NCBI GenBank assembly: GCA_011037195.1
Contig: JAAEAF010003382.1
Location: 1-64,000 of the forward strand
Reading direction: 5' to 3'
DNA: 64,000 bases
Source: Triatoma infestans
Lineage: Eukaryota > Arthropoda > Insecta > Hemiptera > Reduviidae
Shown: positions 21,940-32,693 of the stretch, one piece after another
Numbering within the stretch: position 1 is the first letter of the stretch
Layout of the letters: each line of letters opens with the position of its first letter
Position numbers and translations under genes: made by a program
The notes under the pieces: generated by a model
Databases searched by the model: none
What the model was told of the DNA's origin: nothing
What the model saw: only the letters and a program-made list of their open reading frames with translations

Positions 21940-22562
21940 TGTTAGATAGATTAGATTCGAAGCGGGGCGGGCAGGCCTCATTCCACAGCGACCCTGCAAT
22001 AAGAAGTCTGTTGTGGATCTTCTAAAATCGTAGCACATCCCTCAGCTTCGCCCTCTTAATCAGGCCTAGCAAAGCTGAGCGTGGCTCCGTCATGAAGCTC
22101 ATGCTTAGGGATTGCTTGTCCCCTGTTGAAGAAATTTGTCCTCGCCAAGCCGGCACACTTGCAAAGGATGTGTACCAGGGTTTCCTCCTCAATCTTGCAG
22201 AATCGGCATACCGCGTTATCCGCATGCATGTGCCTATTCAGCCTACAATGCTCTGTTAGTAGACCCACTATTAGCCTTATATCCCTCTTTGGCTGTGGCG
22301 CCCCTAGTAAATTTAGGCAAATGTCTCTTAATGAAGGGTTTACTCTGCCTCTGTCTTGGTGTTCTCTCTTACCAATGCAGACGCTGTACTTCTATCCAAC
22401 CTTTGATAGAAGCTTGAATTAGGTTCCTAATTAGGACAACCTTCGAAACCTCCCTCGCTAGAGCATCCGCCCTCTCATTGCCCATAAACCCCGCATGTCC
22501 CGCCACCCAGGCGAATGTCAACTTGTTCCGAGCACCCACCTCGGTTAGGGCGATATTTCCTA
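21940..22562 (-). pseudogene. LINE-B copy 1: RNase H end and zinc-knuckle end
   Basis: Bounded by a 13-bp duplication TTTCTTGTAYAAG with one mismatch (21927-21939, 22563-22575). The minus strand encodes the end of RNase H (FAWVAGHAGFMGNERADALA, ~22515-22455). The knuckle follows after a frameshift: GLLTEHCRLNRHMH, then CRFCKIEEETLVHILCKCAG (22268-22150), a CxxC..H..CxC pattern. The 3' end is (ATCTA)-like, AATCTAATCTATCTAAC. RT is absent by 5' truncation. Confidence 0.8.
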
Positions 22563-22575
22563 TTTCTTGTACAAG

Positions 22576-23414
22576 AGAAAAGTAATTATTATTAATGATT
22601 ATGTTATGCAATATTGTTTTATTATTTCGTAATCTAATCATTTTATATTAATTATTTTTGAATTAAACTTGATGCATTTAATATATATATATACATTTTT
22701 TTTTTCAATTAAAAAAAAAAAAACATTGTCTCATTAACATAATAAATCAGACAAATAATTATAATGACTTGATTTCATGTTAATTACTAGAGTAAGTAAA
22801 CGTTGTAATTAATGGTGGTGATAAGAATGAATATTATGACTGATGACATTAACAATCTTTGTAGCGGTAGGGCTTGTATTTATTTATTTATTTATTTATT
22901 AACAATCGACACACTAATGAAGTGATAGGTTTATTTAAAATGCACAGTCATTTTCTACATTAACTATCATTCTATTTAATCATAAAAAAGATACGCCATT
23001 TTTATTTATTTTTCGAATGTTATATTTATTAATTTTTTTTTTTTTTTAAGCTCTTTCATTCAACGTCATTAGGGTTTTAATTATGTTCATAAGAGAATTA
23101 TAAATAAAGATACGAGTATCTATTTTATCTATAGATAATCATATTGTATCAATAAACATAAACCGAATATATCCGTTATCTATGTTTTTTTTTGTTTTTG
23201 TTTTTGTTTTTTTTTAACAATAGGTCCTAGACTTTAAAAATAATATTTATAAATAAAAATCTATAATGAAGTAGAGAACTATTATTGTAGGGCCTCTATT
23301 TAATGGGTGATTTTATACTGCTGTCGGCCTTTACGTATGGCTATCGGCTAGATTTCTTCGCCTGTGGTCGGGTTTCGTTTGTATTACAGAACGTTGATAG
23401 TTAGGGTGCGGCCC
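22576..23414. other. AT-rich stretch with simple repeats
   Basis: Contains (TTTA)n at ~22875-22900 and several long T-runs. No gene or family recognised. Confidence 0.45.
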
Positions 23415-23466
23415 CCACGCGGAGGAAATAATGCCTAAAGCTGTTTAGAGCCTTCATCAGACTTTT
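23415..23466 (-). other. Degenerate hammerhead-like motif
   Basis: On the minus strand GTCTGATGA is followed by one extra A and a potential stem GGCT / AGCT with CTAAAC loop, as in Penelope-type hammerheads. The expected GAAA is replaced by TTAG, so it would be inactive. A flanking GC-rich block (GCGGCCCCCACGCGG at 23408-23422) is atypical for the region. Weak on its own. Confidence 0.3.
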
Positions 23467-24329
23467 GTTGTTACGATTATCTGTTTGACGTATTCGTTTT
23501 TTAAAAAAAATTAAAACTTATACAAGGTTTATTTGTTTTATTTGTTTACTAAAATGATAGTATATTTTTTATTTGAAAAAATTTCTTTCGTTTATTTTAA
23601 ACGTTTTTCTAATTTAAAAAATTGTTTATGATTCAATAAAAAAAATAAAAAAATAAAAAACTCATTTGCTACATAGCAATTAAGTTCATATTAAGTTGGT
23701 TGGAATATTTGTTGGTTTTTTATGCACGGTTTTTTATTTTTATTTTCCTCTTTATTAAACTATTGATTATGTCTGCTCCATGTTTATGTCTAGGTAAACA
23801 TTTTTAGATATTTATTATAAATTAAGGAAAATTAAAAAGAAAATAAAATTATGAGATAGATTTAAAAAAAAAAAAAAAATTGTAAGCGATAGATTTTTTT
23901 TTAAAAACAGAATTTATTCATTTGGAAATTTTAATCGTTTAACATTTTAATATTAATACATTTTTATATATTTTGATGATGAATTTTAATATTGTATGTC
24001 TTTATCTGGTTGTAACTTACATATATACAAAAAAAAACAACATGCAGAAACTTTCAGCAACAAAAATTTGCATTCATGTTTGTTGGAACATTGGCAAATT
24101 AAGTTCTGTGTTTTTGATGGGGTAAAAAAGGGCATAGTTTCAGTCGGAAATACCTGTAATTTAGAATGGGCCACTAGTCCCGAGGATGCAATCTTAATGG
24201 ATACACTAGCAACTCCTTTTCAGAGCCATTAGTCCATTTCAGAGCCCTAAAAAAACCCTGTTAGCTTGATCAATGCCTTCTGAAAATATGAAAACTAGAA
24301 GGGGTTTCTCTTTCCTTAGGGGTCTTTTT
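23467..24329. other. AT-rich, no gene
   Basis: A- and T-runs. An open stretch at 23996-24232 has no familiar motif. The last ~130 bases lead into the tandem repeat. Confidence 0.4.
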
Positions 24330-25080
24330 CTGCAACCATGCCCTTCAAGTAGCCTCACTCTATGTATCCAACCCTCTCTATGTATCCAACATGGCAGTTA
24401 CTTCAACGGACAATCACCATAATTGGTGCATTAGATTTGTTTGTCTTTAGAGCCGAAAGTGACCCATGAACAGATCAACGACTAATACTAATAATTCCTC
24501 ATTTTTTTCCCAGAAAGTCCCTTGCGAAGGCAGGCATATTAATCGGTATTTTCCCTGCTGCCTCAGAAATAATTACGACTTTGGTATTCATAAAACCTGC
24601 AACCATGCCCTTCAAGTAGCCGGGTCCCTCTCTGTGTGTCCTATCTGGCAGTTACTTCAACGGACAACTTTTGAGCCGACAGTGACTCCATGAACAGATC
24701 AACGACTATACTAATAATTCCTCATTTTTTCCCCAGAAAGTCCCTTGCGAAGGCAGGCATATTAATCGGTATTTTCCCTGCTTCCTCAGAAATAATTACG
24801 ACTTTGGTATTCATAAAACCTGCAACCATGCCCTTCAATTAACCGGGTCCCTCTCTCTATGTGTCCTAGATGGCAGTTACTTCAACGGACAATCACCATA
24901 ATTGGCCTATTAGATTTGTATGTCTTTGGACCCGAAACTAACCCACGAACAGATCAACGACTAATACTAATAATTCCTCATTTTTTTCCCAGAAAGTCCC
25001 TTGCGAAGGCAGACGCATATTTTCCCTGTATTTTCCATGCTGCCTTCAGAAAAAATTACGACTTTAGAATTCATAAAAAC
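24330..25080 (+). repeat. Three-unit tandem repeat (satellite-like, ~225-265 bp unit)
   Basis: Units begin with CTGCAACCATGCCCTTCAA at 24330, 24597 and 24820 and end with ATTCATAAAA. Unit lengths are about 267, 223 and 261 bp. Differences are mostly an indel of AATCACCATAATTGG-containing sequence and variable TCTCTATGTGTCC segments. Each unit holds TTTTTTCCCAGAAAGTCCC, which reads like a splice-acceptor or polypyrimidine tract. No frame stays open through all units. Confidence 0.8.
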
Positions 25081-26384
25081 CTCTATCGTAACATCTCCAC
25101 TGAGATGCATTATACAGTGTGTATGTGTATAGTCATAATTTTCGTCCGGAATACCGGGGGGGTTCCTACGCCCAGGACGCGATCTGTCCCGGGGACAAAT
25201 CTTATCCTTCATTAATTGTAAATTGGTGCATATTGTTCTCATTGAAATAATGTATTTGTTGAGGGGTTGGGGAAGAAAAGAATAACAAATAAGTAAATAG
25301 AAGTAGTTAATGAATAAAGACAAAAGGTTTTTACTATAACAAAAAGCGTGGCAGATGAATTTCCGTTTTATAGACATGACTACAATGGGAAAGTTCATTA
25401 AGGTTTTGTTGTTGTTTTAATTTCTGTCCTGTAGATAAAATATAGTATAATTAAAAAACTAGAAATATTATTTAATATAATTTAACTTGGAGAGTTTGTA
25501 TTTGTTATTATATACCTATTTGATATTTAGATTAAAGTTAAAAAGTGATTACATTATGAATTAAACTTTAAATAAATAAGAAAAGTGCGTTTACCGGTTG
25601 TTTTCGAGGGAGTTTGGTAGTGTTTATGCGCGCGTGTATGTGTGTGTGTGTGTGTCTGTCTGTCTGTTGTTGCTGTAGCATGAAAATGGAATGAGTGAGG
25701 AGGAAGAGGCCACTATCTTTAGTAGAAAATATACAATACAATGGTAGTGAAATGGTAGGTAGGTTTATATATTTTGTGTTTGTGTGTATGTGTGTGTTTG
25801 TATGTTTGTAAAAGTAATTACAGGACGATATGGTGGCAGTGTGCTACTATTACTACTACAGACATTGCTCCACCAATACTGACTGTATGGCCGTGTAGTG
25901 GTGTGGTATATAGTAGTATGTGCGGCCTCAGTAAGTACCGCCGCAGTTGTTCTGCAGTCTCGTCCATTTCCCTACCGCTATCCCCCCCTATCTATCCACC
26001 AGTTCTACCATACTCCTCATCATTCCTCTCTCTCTCTCACACACATTTACTCTTTCTCTCTCTTTACAAACACTTATATCTCTCCCCCCTTAAACTCTCT
26101 TTTTTTTTTTTAAAGTGTTTTATTTATTTATTTATTCTTAATTTACATTTTGCTCTAATATAAATGGTTGCGGCTAATTTTTAACACTCTCAATAATTTT
26201 TGTTTTAAATAATTTTATTTTTACTTCTTTCTTCTATTTCATTTTTATTTATATTTTATTTATGTTATTTATCTAGAAAAGAATTATTTATTGAGTTAAA
26301 TTTTAAGTGACTTAATTTTATTAGAATTTAATTATTTATTTCATTTCCTCAAGATTTCCAAGGTTTTTTTCCATCAAAATGGGT
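25081..26384. other. No gene identified; mixed simple repeats
   Basis: It includes (GT)n at 25635-25660 and CT-rich tracts at 26020-26100. 25600-26060 is less AT-rich than its surroundings and not repeated in the window. It might be a host regulatory or untranslated segment, but no coding frame is convincing. Confidence 0.3.
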
Positions 26385-26627
26385 CAACTGAAAGTCACCA
26401 CTTTACTGAATGTTTTTTTCCTCTGAATGGCGATTTTCTCGAAAATGGCTCCAAGGATTTTTTTTTTAACGTCATCGTATACTCGTATACTACTTCAACA
26501 AGATCTTATGACTTGTATTTGAAACATTTTTTCGGCAAAATTCGTTTAAAAGTATAAAAGTAGTTGTTGACTTGTTAATGTATTATGTTATGAAGAAGAT
26601 ATTTGATGAGGTTCGGTCAAGAAAGGA

Positions 26628-26812
26628 ACATTCAAATTATGCCAACATTTCGACAGAGCTTCCTGTCTTTATTAGAGCTTTAATTTATAGATAATTGTAG
26701 ATGTAGAAAATTGTAAAGTGGAAAATCATTAAAATGGTAATATGTAAAATATTAAAAGTCTTGATAAAGACAGGAAACTCTGTCGAAACGTTGGCATAAT
26801 TGAATATGTTGG
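26628..26812. mobile_element. Foldback with Penelope-type hammerhead relics (class 2)
   Basis: Two inverted arms (26630-26700 and 26740-26812) each carry, reading outward, an A followed by stem II GACAG / CTGTC with a 6-nt loop, then GAAA and GTTGGCAT. The plus-strand arm (26758-26803) reads TTGATAA where a core would have CTGATGA. The minus-strand arm (26637-26682) reads CTAATAA. Both therefore lack G8. Stem II and the GAAACGTTGG-like end match the form widespread in animal Penelope-like elements. Inactive relic. Confidence 0.6.
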
Positions 26813-26896
26813 ATGAAGGGTTGGGTTATAATGTATTGAACAGTTTTTTTTTTTCAGTTTTTTAGCGATTTTCTTATAGTTTAGTAACCATACATA

Positions 26897-27340
26897 GCCC
26901 GCAAGGGTTATCTGTTGCAAGTAGTTACTTGGGGAGTAACGACCCCAAGGGTTACCACAGCTCAGTACAACATGCACTTTGTTCAGAACAGTATACAATA
27001 CACTTTAAGTATACATACACTTCACACTAGGACAAATACAGTACACAAACTAGGATCTCTGTTCCTAGTTAATTTGCGTAAGCCAAGGGAGAAGGAAGGG
27101 AATTAGCTCAGTGGTAGCGCGCTGGTGGGCTATTAACGCGGAGGTCCGGGGTTTGAACCCAGCATGCTGGCCTTAGATTTTCTCTTCCTAGGAGTTTGTT
27201 TCCAGTGATAGGCGGTATTGTCTATAGCTAGAGAACATTGCTCGTAGGCTGGCAGTGCACTGAGAAGAAGACTCTGGGGGGCCACAATAGATCTTTCAGA
27301 GTGGCAGTACAATAATCCCCTATAACAATCTAATCTAATC
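26897..27340 (+). mobile_element. SINE-1 type B, complete 444-bp unit with target-site duplication
   Basis: It starts GCCCGCAAGGGTTATCTG and ends (AATCT)n at 27326-27340. The flanks TAACCATACA (26885-26894) and TAACCATAGA (27341-27350) form a near-perfect duplication. The tRNA-like head (A box TAGCTCAGTGGTAG at 27104-27117, B box GGTTTGAACCC at 27150-27160) lies ~207 bp inside the unit. The leader before it is conserved in three other copies. Confidence 0.85.
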
Positions 27341-27530
27341 TAACCATAGACACAGAGAGACCCATCATTTTTGTTTAAAAAAGAAAGTAAATTCATTTAA
27401 GGGTGGTTTTGTGGGACTAGAAGGTTATGCTTTCCCCTATATTGCTTTTTCAGTTTATTAATACGACTCTCTTATCTACGAGATATAATATTAATTAACA
27501 TTAAATGTATTGCTGAGATTCTGAATTTTT

Positions 27531-28501
27531 TTTATTTTATTGTATTATGAAAGGTGTATAACATCAATGGTCCTTTGAACCTGAACTATATTAAATAGAC
27601 ACTTTACCTTTTAATGAACACTCTACATTATTGGAACAACAAAAAAAAACCATCTAACTAAATAGATACAATCTTAACCTTTTTATTTCAATATAATGTT
27701 GCCCTACTCTTTTAATTTTGCTTGATTAGTTTGGCAGATCAAAAACTAATTGTGATATCAGTACAGTCTGACATATTTCCTTATCATTCTTATCATCTAT
27801 ATTCTGTTCGTGTATTATTCACATTTATCCTGTGAGGATAAAATTCTGAATTTAATGAAAATCGGTTGAACAGATATACGGCTTTTTTTTTGTTTTTTGT
27901 TTTTTAAAGTTTTGTGATCTATCAAAATTTTACCCCAAAAAATTGATTTTGAAAAGACTATAAAATTAATTAATATAAAATTATAAATTTGAAGAAAGTT
28001 TTGTCAAATTATAACTTACGTAAATTGTTCTTAGAGAAAGTGGTGTAAGTAATTTTTTTTTTTTTTTTTTTTTTTTGTTTAAACTTTATTTAAAAGTAAA
28101 AGAATGTTGGTGCCCTCTTTATACCTTGTTTCCAACTCAAGTACATGTCTTTTTAATGAGTTTACATATTTCTGAGGATAAATATGTGAGATTTAATGAT
28201 GAGTTGATGGAGGAAAAAAAAAAAAAAAGAAGAAATATTTAGTATAAAAGAGATGTAGTTTAGTGTGAAAGGTTTGTTACTACACTGGAGGGTGATAACG
28301 GTGCGAGCATGCTATGTATGCTATGATGAGGTCGTGTGTTGTTGATGTTTTGGGGGCCTTGTCTATGTAAATGAAGTAACTAGAAATGTAGCTATGTCAA
28401 GTTAGTGGCAACCATCATCGTCCAGTCTCAAGCCATCATTCATCTCTTCAATCCTCTTTCATCATTAAACAATCATCACAGATTTCTACTCTTCTTCTTC
28501 T

Positions 28502-28532
<31 letters not shown>

Positions 28533-28585
28533 CGAACAACACTATCTCAACTAGATTATAGTTATTTGTATTAAAAAAAAAAAAA
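27531..28585. other. AT-rich, no gene; trinucleotide repeat
   Basis: T-run at 28052-28075; (TTC)n/(ATC)n at 28488-28531 on the plus strand. 28260-28560 is less AT-rich and not repeated. No gene signal identified. Confidence 0.4.
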
Positions 28586-30262
28586 TTACACACTCACACA
28601 ACTTTCTCTTACTCCAGTTCTCAAAATTATAATTGACAAACTTTATAGTTAGTATACTAAATTTGATGAAATTCGTCAAAAACTAAAAAAAAACAAAAAA
28701 AAACTGTTCAGTAAAAGTGCACTTCCGGTTTACTATTATTTTTGAAACTCAACAATTTTGGCAAATCTATTTATTTCGAATTAATTATGTTTGGATGATA
28801 GAATTGTATAATCAACTATGATAGCACTTTAGAGAAAAACATAACCCTTCCTCTCCCCTAAAAGTGCCGTTACATGAATTTTTCCCAGAGAAATGTTTTA
28901 AATAAAAGTTGCAAATCTTTGTATGTTTAGTTTATAATAGAAAGTTTCAAGAAAATTTTTGGAGCCATATTTGAGAAAATCGCGAAAAAATGAAAAAAAA
29001 AAAACATTTAGTAAAGTGGTAAAGTATATACGCACTTCAGGTCATCCGATTTTTTCCAGCTCGGAAATTCAACAAACATTTAAATTTTAATTACATTATT
29101 TAGTTGTCAGAATTGTATAATAATGCTGTGTACAATTAAGAGCTATGGCTGAAGGGCATCAAGGCTAATACAAAGAAAACAAAAAAAAAACAAAAAAGAA
29201 ATTGTGTAATAAACTGAAATAGCACTTTAGAGGAAAACCTAAGCCCATCCCTCCCCTAAAAGTGCCCTTAAATGAATTTTCCCAGAGAAATTTTAAATAA
29301 AAGATAATAGATCTTTGTAAGTTTAGTTGATATACTAAGTTTGGAAAAAAATCGTCCGAGTCATTTTTGAGAAAATCGCGAAAAAGTGATAAAATCAACT
29401 ACTAAAGTGGTACTTCCGGTTGAGGAATTTTGACAGATAATCTACTGTCGGATCCCATGGTGATACCTAGAATAGAATAAAAACGGGGGGGGGGAGAACG
29501 AACCTCATTTCCACTGCGACCTACAAGACGAGGTCTATTGTAGATCCCCTTAAATTATAGCATAATCAGTCCCCAGCTTTGCCCTCGTAATCAGTCCTAG
29601 CAAAGCTGAGAGCGGCTCCGACATGAAGCTTATAGCTTCGGCATTGCCTGTCACCAATTGAGGAAACCTTGACCTCGCCAGGCCGGCGCACTCGCAGAGA
29701 ATGTGCACAGGGGTATCTTCCTCCCCCTTGCAGAATCGGCATACAGCGCTATCTGCAAGTTGTAGATGGTGCATGTGTCTGTTCAGCCTACAATGCCCGG
29801 TTAGTAAACCCACTATTAGCCTTATATCCCTTCGGCTATGGCTCAATAGATCCCTGGTGAATTTAGGCAAATGACTCTTGATGAAAGTTTTGCTTGCCCT
29901 CTGTCCTGGTGTTCTCTCCCACCAAAGCAGACACTTCTTCTATCCAACCCTTGATAGAAGTTTGAATTAGGCTCCTGGATAAGCTGCAGAAGGGTTCGGG
30001 GCCTATGAAGGCATCCTGCGAACTCTCCCTCGCTAGGGCATCCGCCCTTTCAGGTGATACCTAAATGGAATATCAAGTTTTAACTTTCTACGATTTTTCG
30101 TTTTTGAGCTATGCTGTTCACATAGACATGATATACATCACTCACAGACCATTTTCTAAAAACCACTTTTTTTCACTCAGGGGACCTCAAAACGGATATT
30201 TCCGGTGAAAATTGGATATCGAAAATTTGACACGATTACAATACTAGGAGTAAGATAAAGTA
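28586..30262 (-). mobile_element. Family H copy, interrupted by LINE-B
   Basis: 3' subterminal repeat ACTTTCTCTTACTCC at 28601-28615; monomers with CTTCCGG at 28722 and 29414, the middle one mutated to CTTCAGG at 29036; the 5' module resumes after 30052 and ends in ACTAGGAGTAAGATAAAGT at 30244-30262. The 3' hairpin is half lost. A LINE-B copy interrupts it with an 11-bp duplication. Confidence 0.8.
29470..30052 (-). pseudogene. LINE-B copy 2: knuckle end, inserted in family H
   Basis: Exact 11-bp target-site duplication GGTGATACCTA (29459-29469, 30053-30063). The minus strand encodes SHSRRDIRLIVGLLTGHCRL, then RHMHHLQLADSAV and CRFCKGEEDTPVHILCECAG (29870-29690), an intact CxxC..H..CxC knuckle. 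RNase H and RT are missing by truncation. The 3' end carries a G/C-run and TTCTATTC. Very similar to copy 1 at 21940. Confidence 0.85.
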
Positions 30263-30671
30263 AAAAGAAACAGAAAAAAAATAGACTCACAATACATAGA
30301 CAAAACAAATAACGAAAAAAAAACCTTTCGATTTAAAATCATCTAAGTGATAATATTGTTATAGTGATGGAGTGTGTCGACGATGTTTTTTACACACAAA
30401 CATACACATATCTCAACTTGTGATTATGACCTTCCCACCTTGTATCTGTTTAGCGCGGTTTTATGGTATTAAAAAAAAACGCGTGGGATGTATACAACGG
30501 TTTATTCATGTTTCAATTTGCAACAATCGTTTACTGTTTTAAAACTTGTTTACTACTGTTACACTACTAACATCTAAACTACATTACATCTTTATCAAAT
30601 ATAGCTCTAGTATCTTAGATAACGTTTCTTTTACCACACTTTTATTTATTTATTATTTTTATTTTCATTTA
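30263..30671. other. No gene recognised
   Basis: A-rich and AT-rich sequence, no family similarity. Confidence 0.45.
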
Positions 30672-30770
30672 CTAAGAGGAAGTATAGCGATTTTCGTCAA
30701 ATTCTTAGAATTTCAGTTTCCTCCGGAAATATAGGTGTGAGTCATAAAAAAATCATTTTTCTAGGAAATT
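30672..30770 (+). mobile_element. Family H 5' fragment (diverged)
   Basis: ACTAAGAGGAAGTATAGCGA and TCCTCCGGAAATATAGG match the 5' module. It stops where the mariner-like sequence begins. Confidence 0.5.
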
Positions 30771-30811
30771 TAAATAATTTTATTTTATTTAACAATTTAT
30801 TTTAATATTCA

Positions 30812-32279
30812 TTTATACACTGTTGTGTTCTATGGTTTGTTTCCATCTCTTGGCTAGCTGCCGCATTGCTTCGCAATACCACTCTTCGGGGTTTTGAACG
30901 GAAGCATTCCGTAACTCCATTTTGAACCTCTCCAAAGAATTAGGTTTTTCCTTGAAGATAGTGCGCCAATAACCGGAACAGATGGTTATCGGAAGGTGCT
31001 AGGTCCGGACTATAAGCATGGTGGGGGAGAAGCTCAATACCTTGTAATTCTGAAATTTTCTGTTTGGTGTAACGAGAAGTGTGTGTTGTCGAGCGTTATG
31101 TGCTTCAAACAAATCTTTATTTCTGTTAACTAACCCTGGATAGATTTTTGTAGGGGATTATTGCACTGAGACCTGAAAGATCTATTATGTCCCCCGGAGC
31201 TTTCTCCAATGCATAGCCGGCCTCCAAGCAGCGTTCTCTATTTACAGACAACACTGCCCATCACCGGACAGTGAGTTGTAGGGGCTCCTAAGAGGAAAAT
31301 ATTTAAGGGCAGCATGCTGGATTCGAAGCCGGGACCTCCGCGTTGCTACTCCAGCACGCTACCACTGAGCTAATCCCTTCCTTCTCCCTTGGCTTTCGCC
31401 AATTAACTAGGGACGGAGACCCTAGTTTTTCGTACTGTGTTTGTACTGTCTGTGAAGTGTAGAGTGTATGTAGTTTAAGTGTATTGTGTACTGTTCTGAT
31501 GAAGTACATGGAATACTGAGCTGTGGTAACCCGTGGGGTCGCTACTCCCCAAGTAACTGCATGCAACAGATACCCCTTGCGGGCTAACCCTGGGTAACGC
31601 TGGACCAAAACAACGCACATTCTTTCTAATTGCTTGCTATATAGTTCCGAATCAATAAACTGACCTTCGGGACTGAACTCATAATGAATTACAAAAAAAA
31701 CAAACAGAAAGCATTGTTTTTTTTCTCGAATTGACCCTGTTTAGCGCCAGGTAGAGCAGGCTGCTTGCAGTGTAACCATTGTTTCTTGATTTTAGGATAT
31801 CTCCAATACATCCATTTTCTATCGTAAGTGACACTCCTTTTGATGAACCTATGGTCATTTGGATTTTTCGGAAGATTTCGACAAATTTCGACTCGCCGCT
31901 AAGCTTGTTCAGCGGTTAACTCATGGGTAACCACTCTAGCTGAACGGTACACTTTCCCCAGCTTATGCAGCCCAGGATTTACGTTGGATTAGGATAATTC
32001 GAATTCTGCTGCCAACTCACGAGTACTTTTGTTCGGGTTAGCCAGCACGTAAACCCGCAGAGCTTCTTCATAGAATGATGATTTTCGCCCCGAACCGGCT
32101 ATATTCTCAAGACTAATGTCACCGGTATTAAATTTCTGAAACTACCTACGCACTGTCGGTTCAGAAAGAGCATCCTTCTCTTCAGATTCCCGCACTAAAC
32201 GAGTACTTTCGGCGGCTGAAAACTTTTTTTCCAATAATGGCAATGGTAATATTACTAATATTTCAAATTTTAACGTCAT
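30812..32279 (-). pseudogene. mariner-family transposase pseudogene, split by SINE-1
   Basis: From the start codon at 32279 the minus strand gives an N-terminal HTH region (SEPTVRR, FNTGDISLENIAGSGRKSSF, ANPNKSTRELAAEFELS). The first catalytic block is TYDRKWMYW (usual TYDEKW with Glu to Arg), then YPKIKKQWLHCKQPALP. After the SINE come ITRYGIELLPHHAYSPDLAP (third catalytic region) and EEWYCEAMRQLAKRWKQTIE, with a stop near 30812. Length fits a mariner transposase (~345 aa) once the 444-bp SINE is removed. It has several stops and shifts and is inactive. TIRs could not be located. Confidence 0.85.
31140..31583 (-). mobile_element. SINE-1 type B, complete 444-bp unit inside mariner
   Basis: Exact 10-bp duplication CTAACCCTGG (31130-31139, 31584-31593). 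The minus strand starts GCCCGCAAGGGGTATCTG and ends AATAATCCCCTACAAAAAT. The A box (31359-31372) and B box (31319-31330) lie ~211 and ~253 bp from the 5' end. Together with the copy at 26897 this fixes the leader as an integral part of the mobile unit. Confidence 0.9.
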
Positions 32280-32430
32280 CTTGTTTACAAAAAAATGCTA
32301 CGACAAAACTAAAAGCGACCCAGCGTATGTATCTTTGTTTATAAATTCATCTCTATTTGTTTATGCAAAATAAGAATATGACAAAGTTCAACAAAATATA
32401 AACGCTCTTTTTTTCTGTGTATATACGAGA

Positions 32431-32491
<61 letters not shown>

Positions 32492-32524
32492 TGTGTGTAC
32501 AAAATATTCAAATGATTGTTTAGG
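32280..32524. repeat. Microsatellite (AT)n(GT)n
   Basis: (AT)n at 32432-32457 followed by (GT)n at 32458-32498. Probably the expanded microsatellite of the family H copy that follows, whose 5' module is otherwise lost. Confidence 0.6.
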
Positions 32525-32693
32525 GCAGTTGCCCAACCGGAAGTTGCATTCCTCAACCGGAAGCCACCACTTTACTAGTTTTTTTTTTTTTACTTTTTGC
32601 GATTTTCTCGGAATTGGCTTCGACGATTTTCTTGAAACTTGTTATATCAAGTACACATAAAAGAGCTACAACTTTTATTTGAAACATTTCTTC

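Larger units (their letters stand above)
26385..27530 (+). mobile_element. Diverged family H copy hosting two insertions
   Basis: The monomer is visible at 26385-26570 (CACCACTTTACTGAATG, GAAAATGGCTCCAAGGATTT). It resumes at 26829-26880 (ATTGAACAG, then TAGCGATTTTCTT) and again at 27385-27530 (ATTCATTTAAGGGTGG, TTAACATTAAATGTATTG). The gaps are a hammerhead-type foldback (26628-26812) and SINE-1 (26897-27340). Confidence 0.55.

Noticed and set aside
24330..25080. CRISPR array
   Set aside because: Units are long, adjacent and without unique spacers, and the genome is eukaryotic. It is a tandem repeat.
32339..32556. Open frames through the (AT)n(GT)n tract
   Set aside because: They are Thr-His and Ile-Tyr dipeptide runs from a microsatellite with no coding context. 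Similar frames at 15499, 40327 and 48905 were dropped for the same reason.
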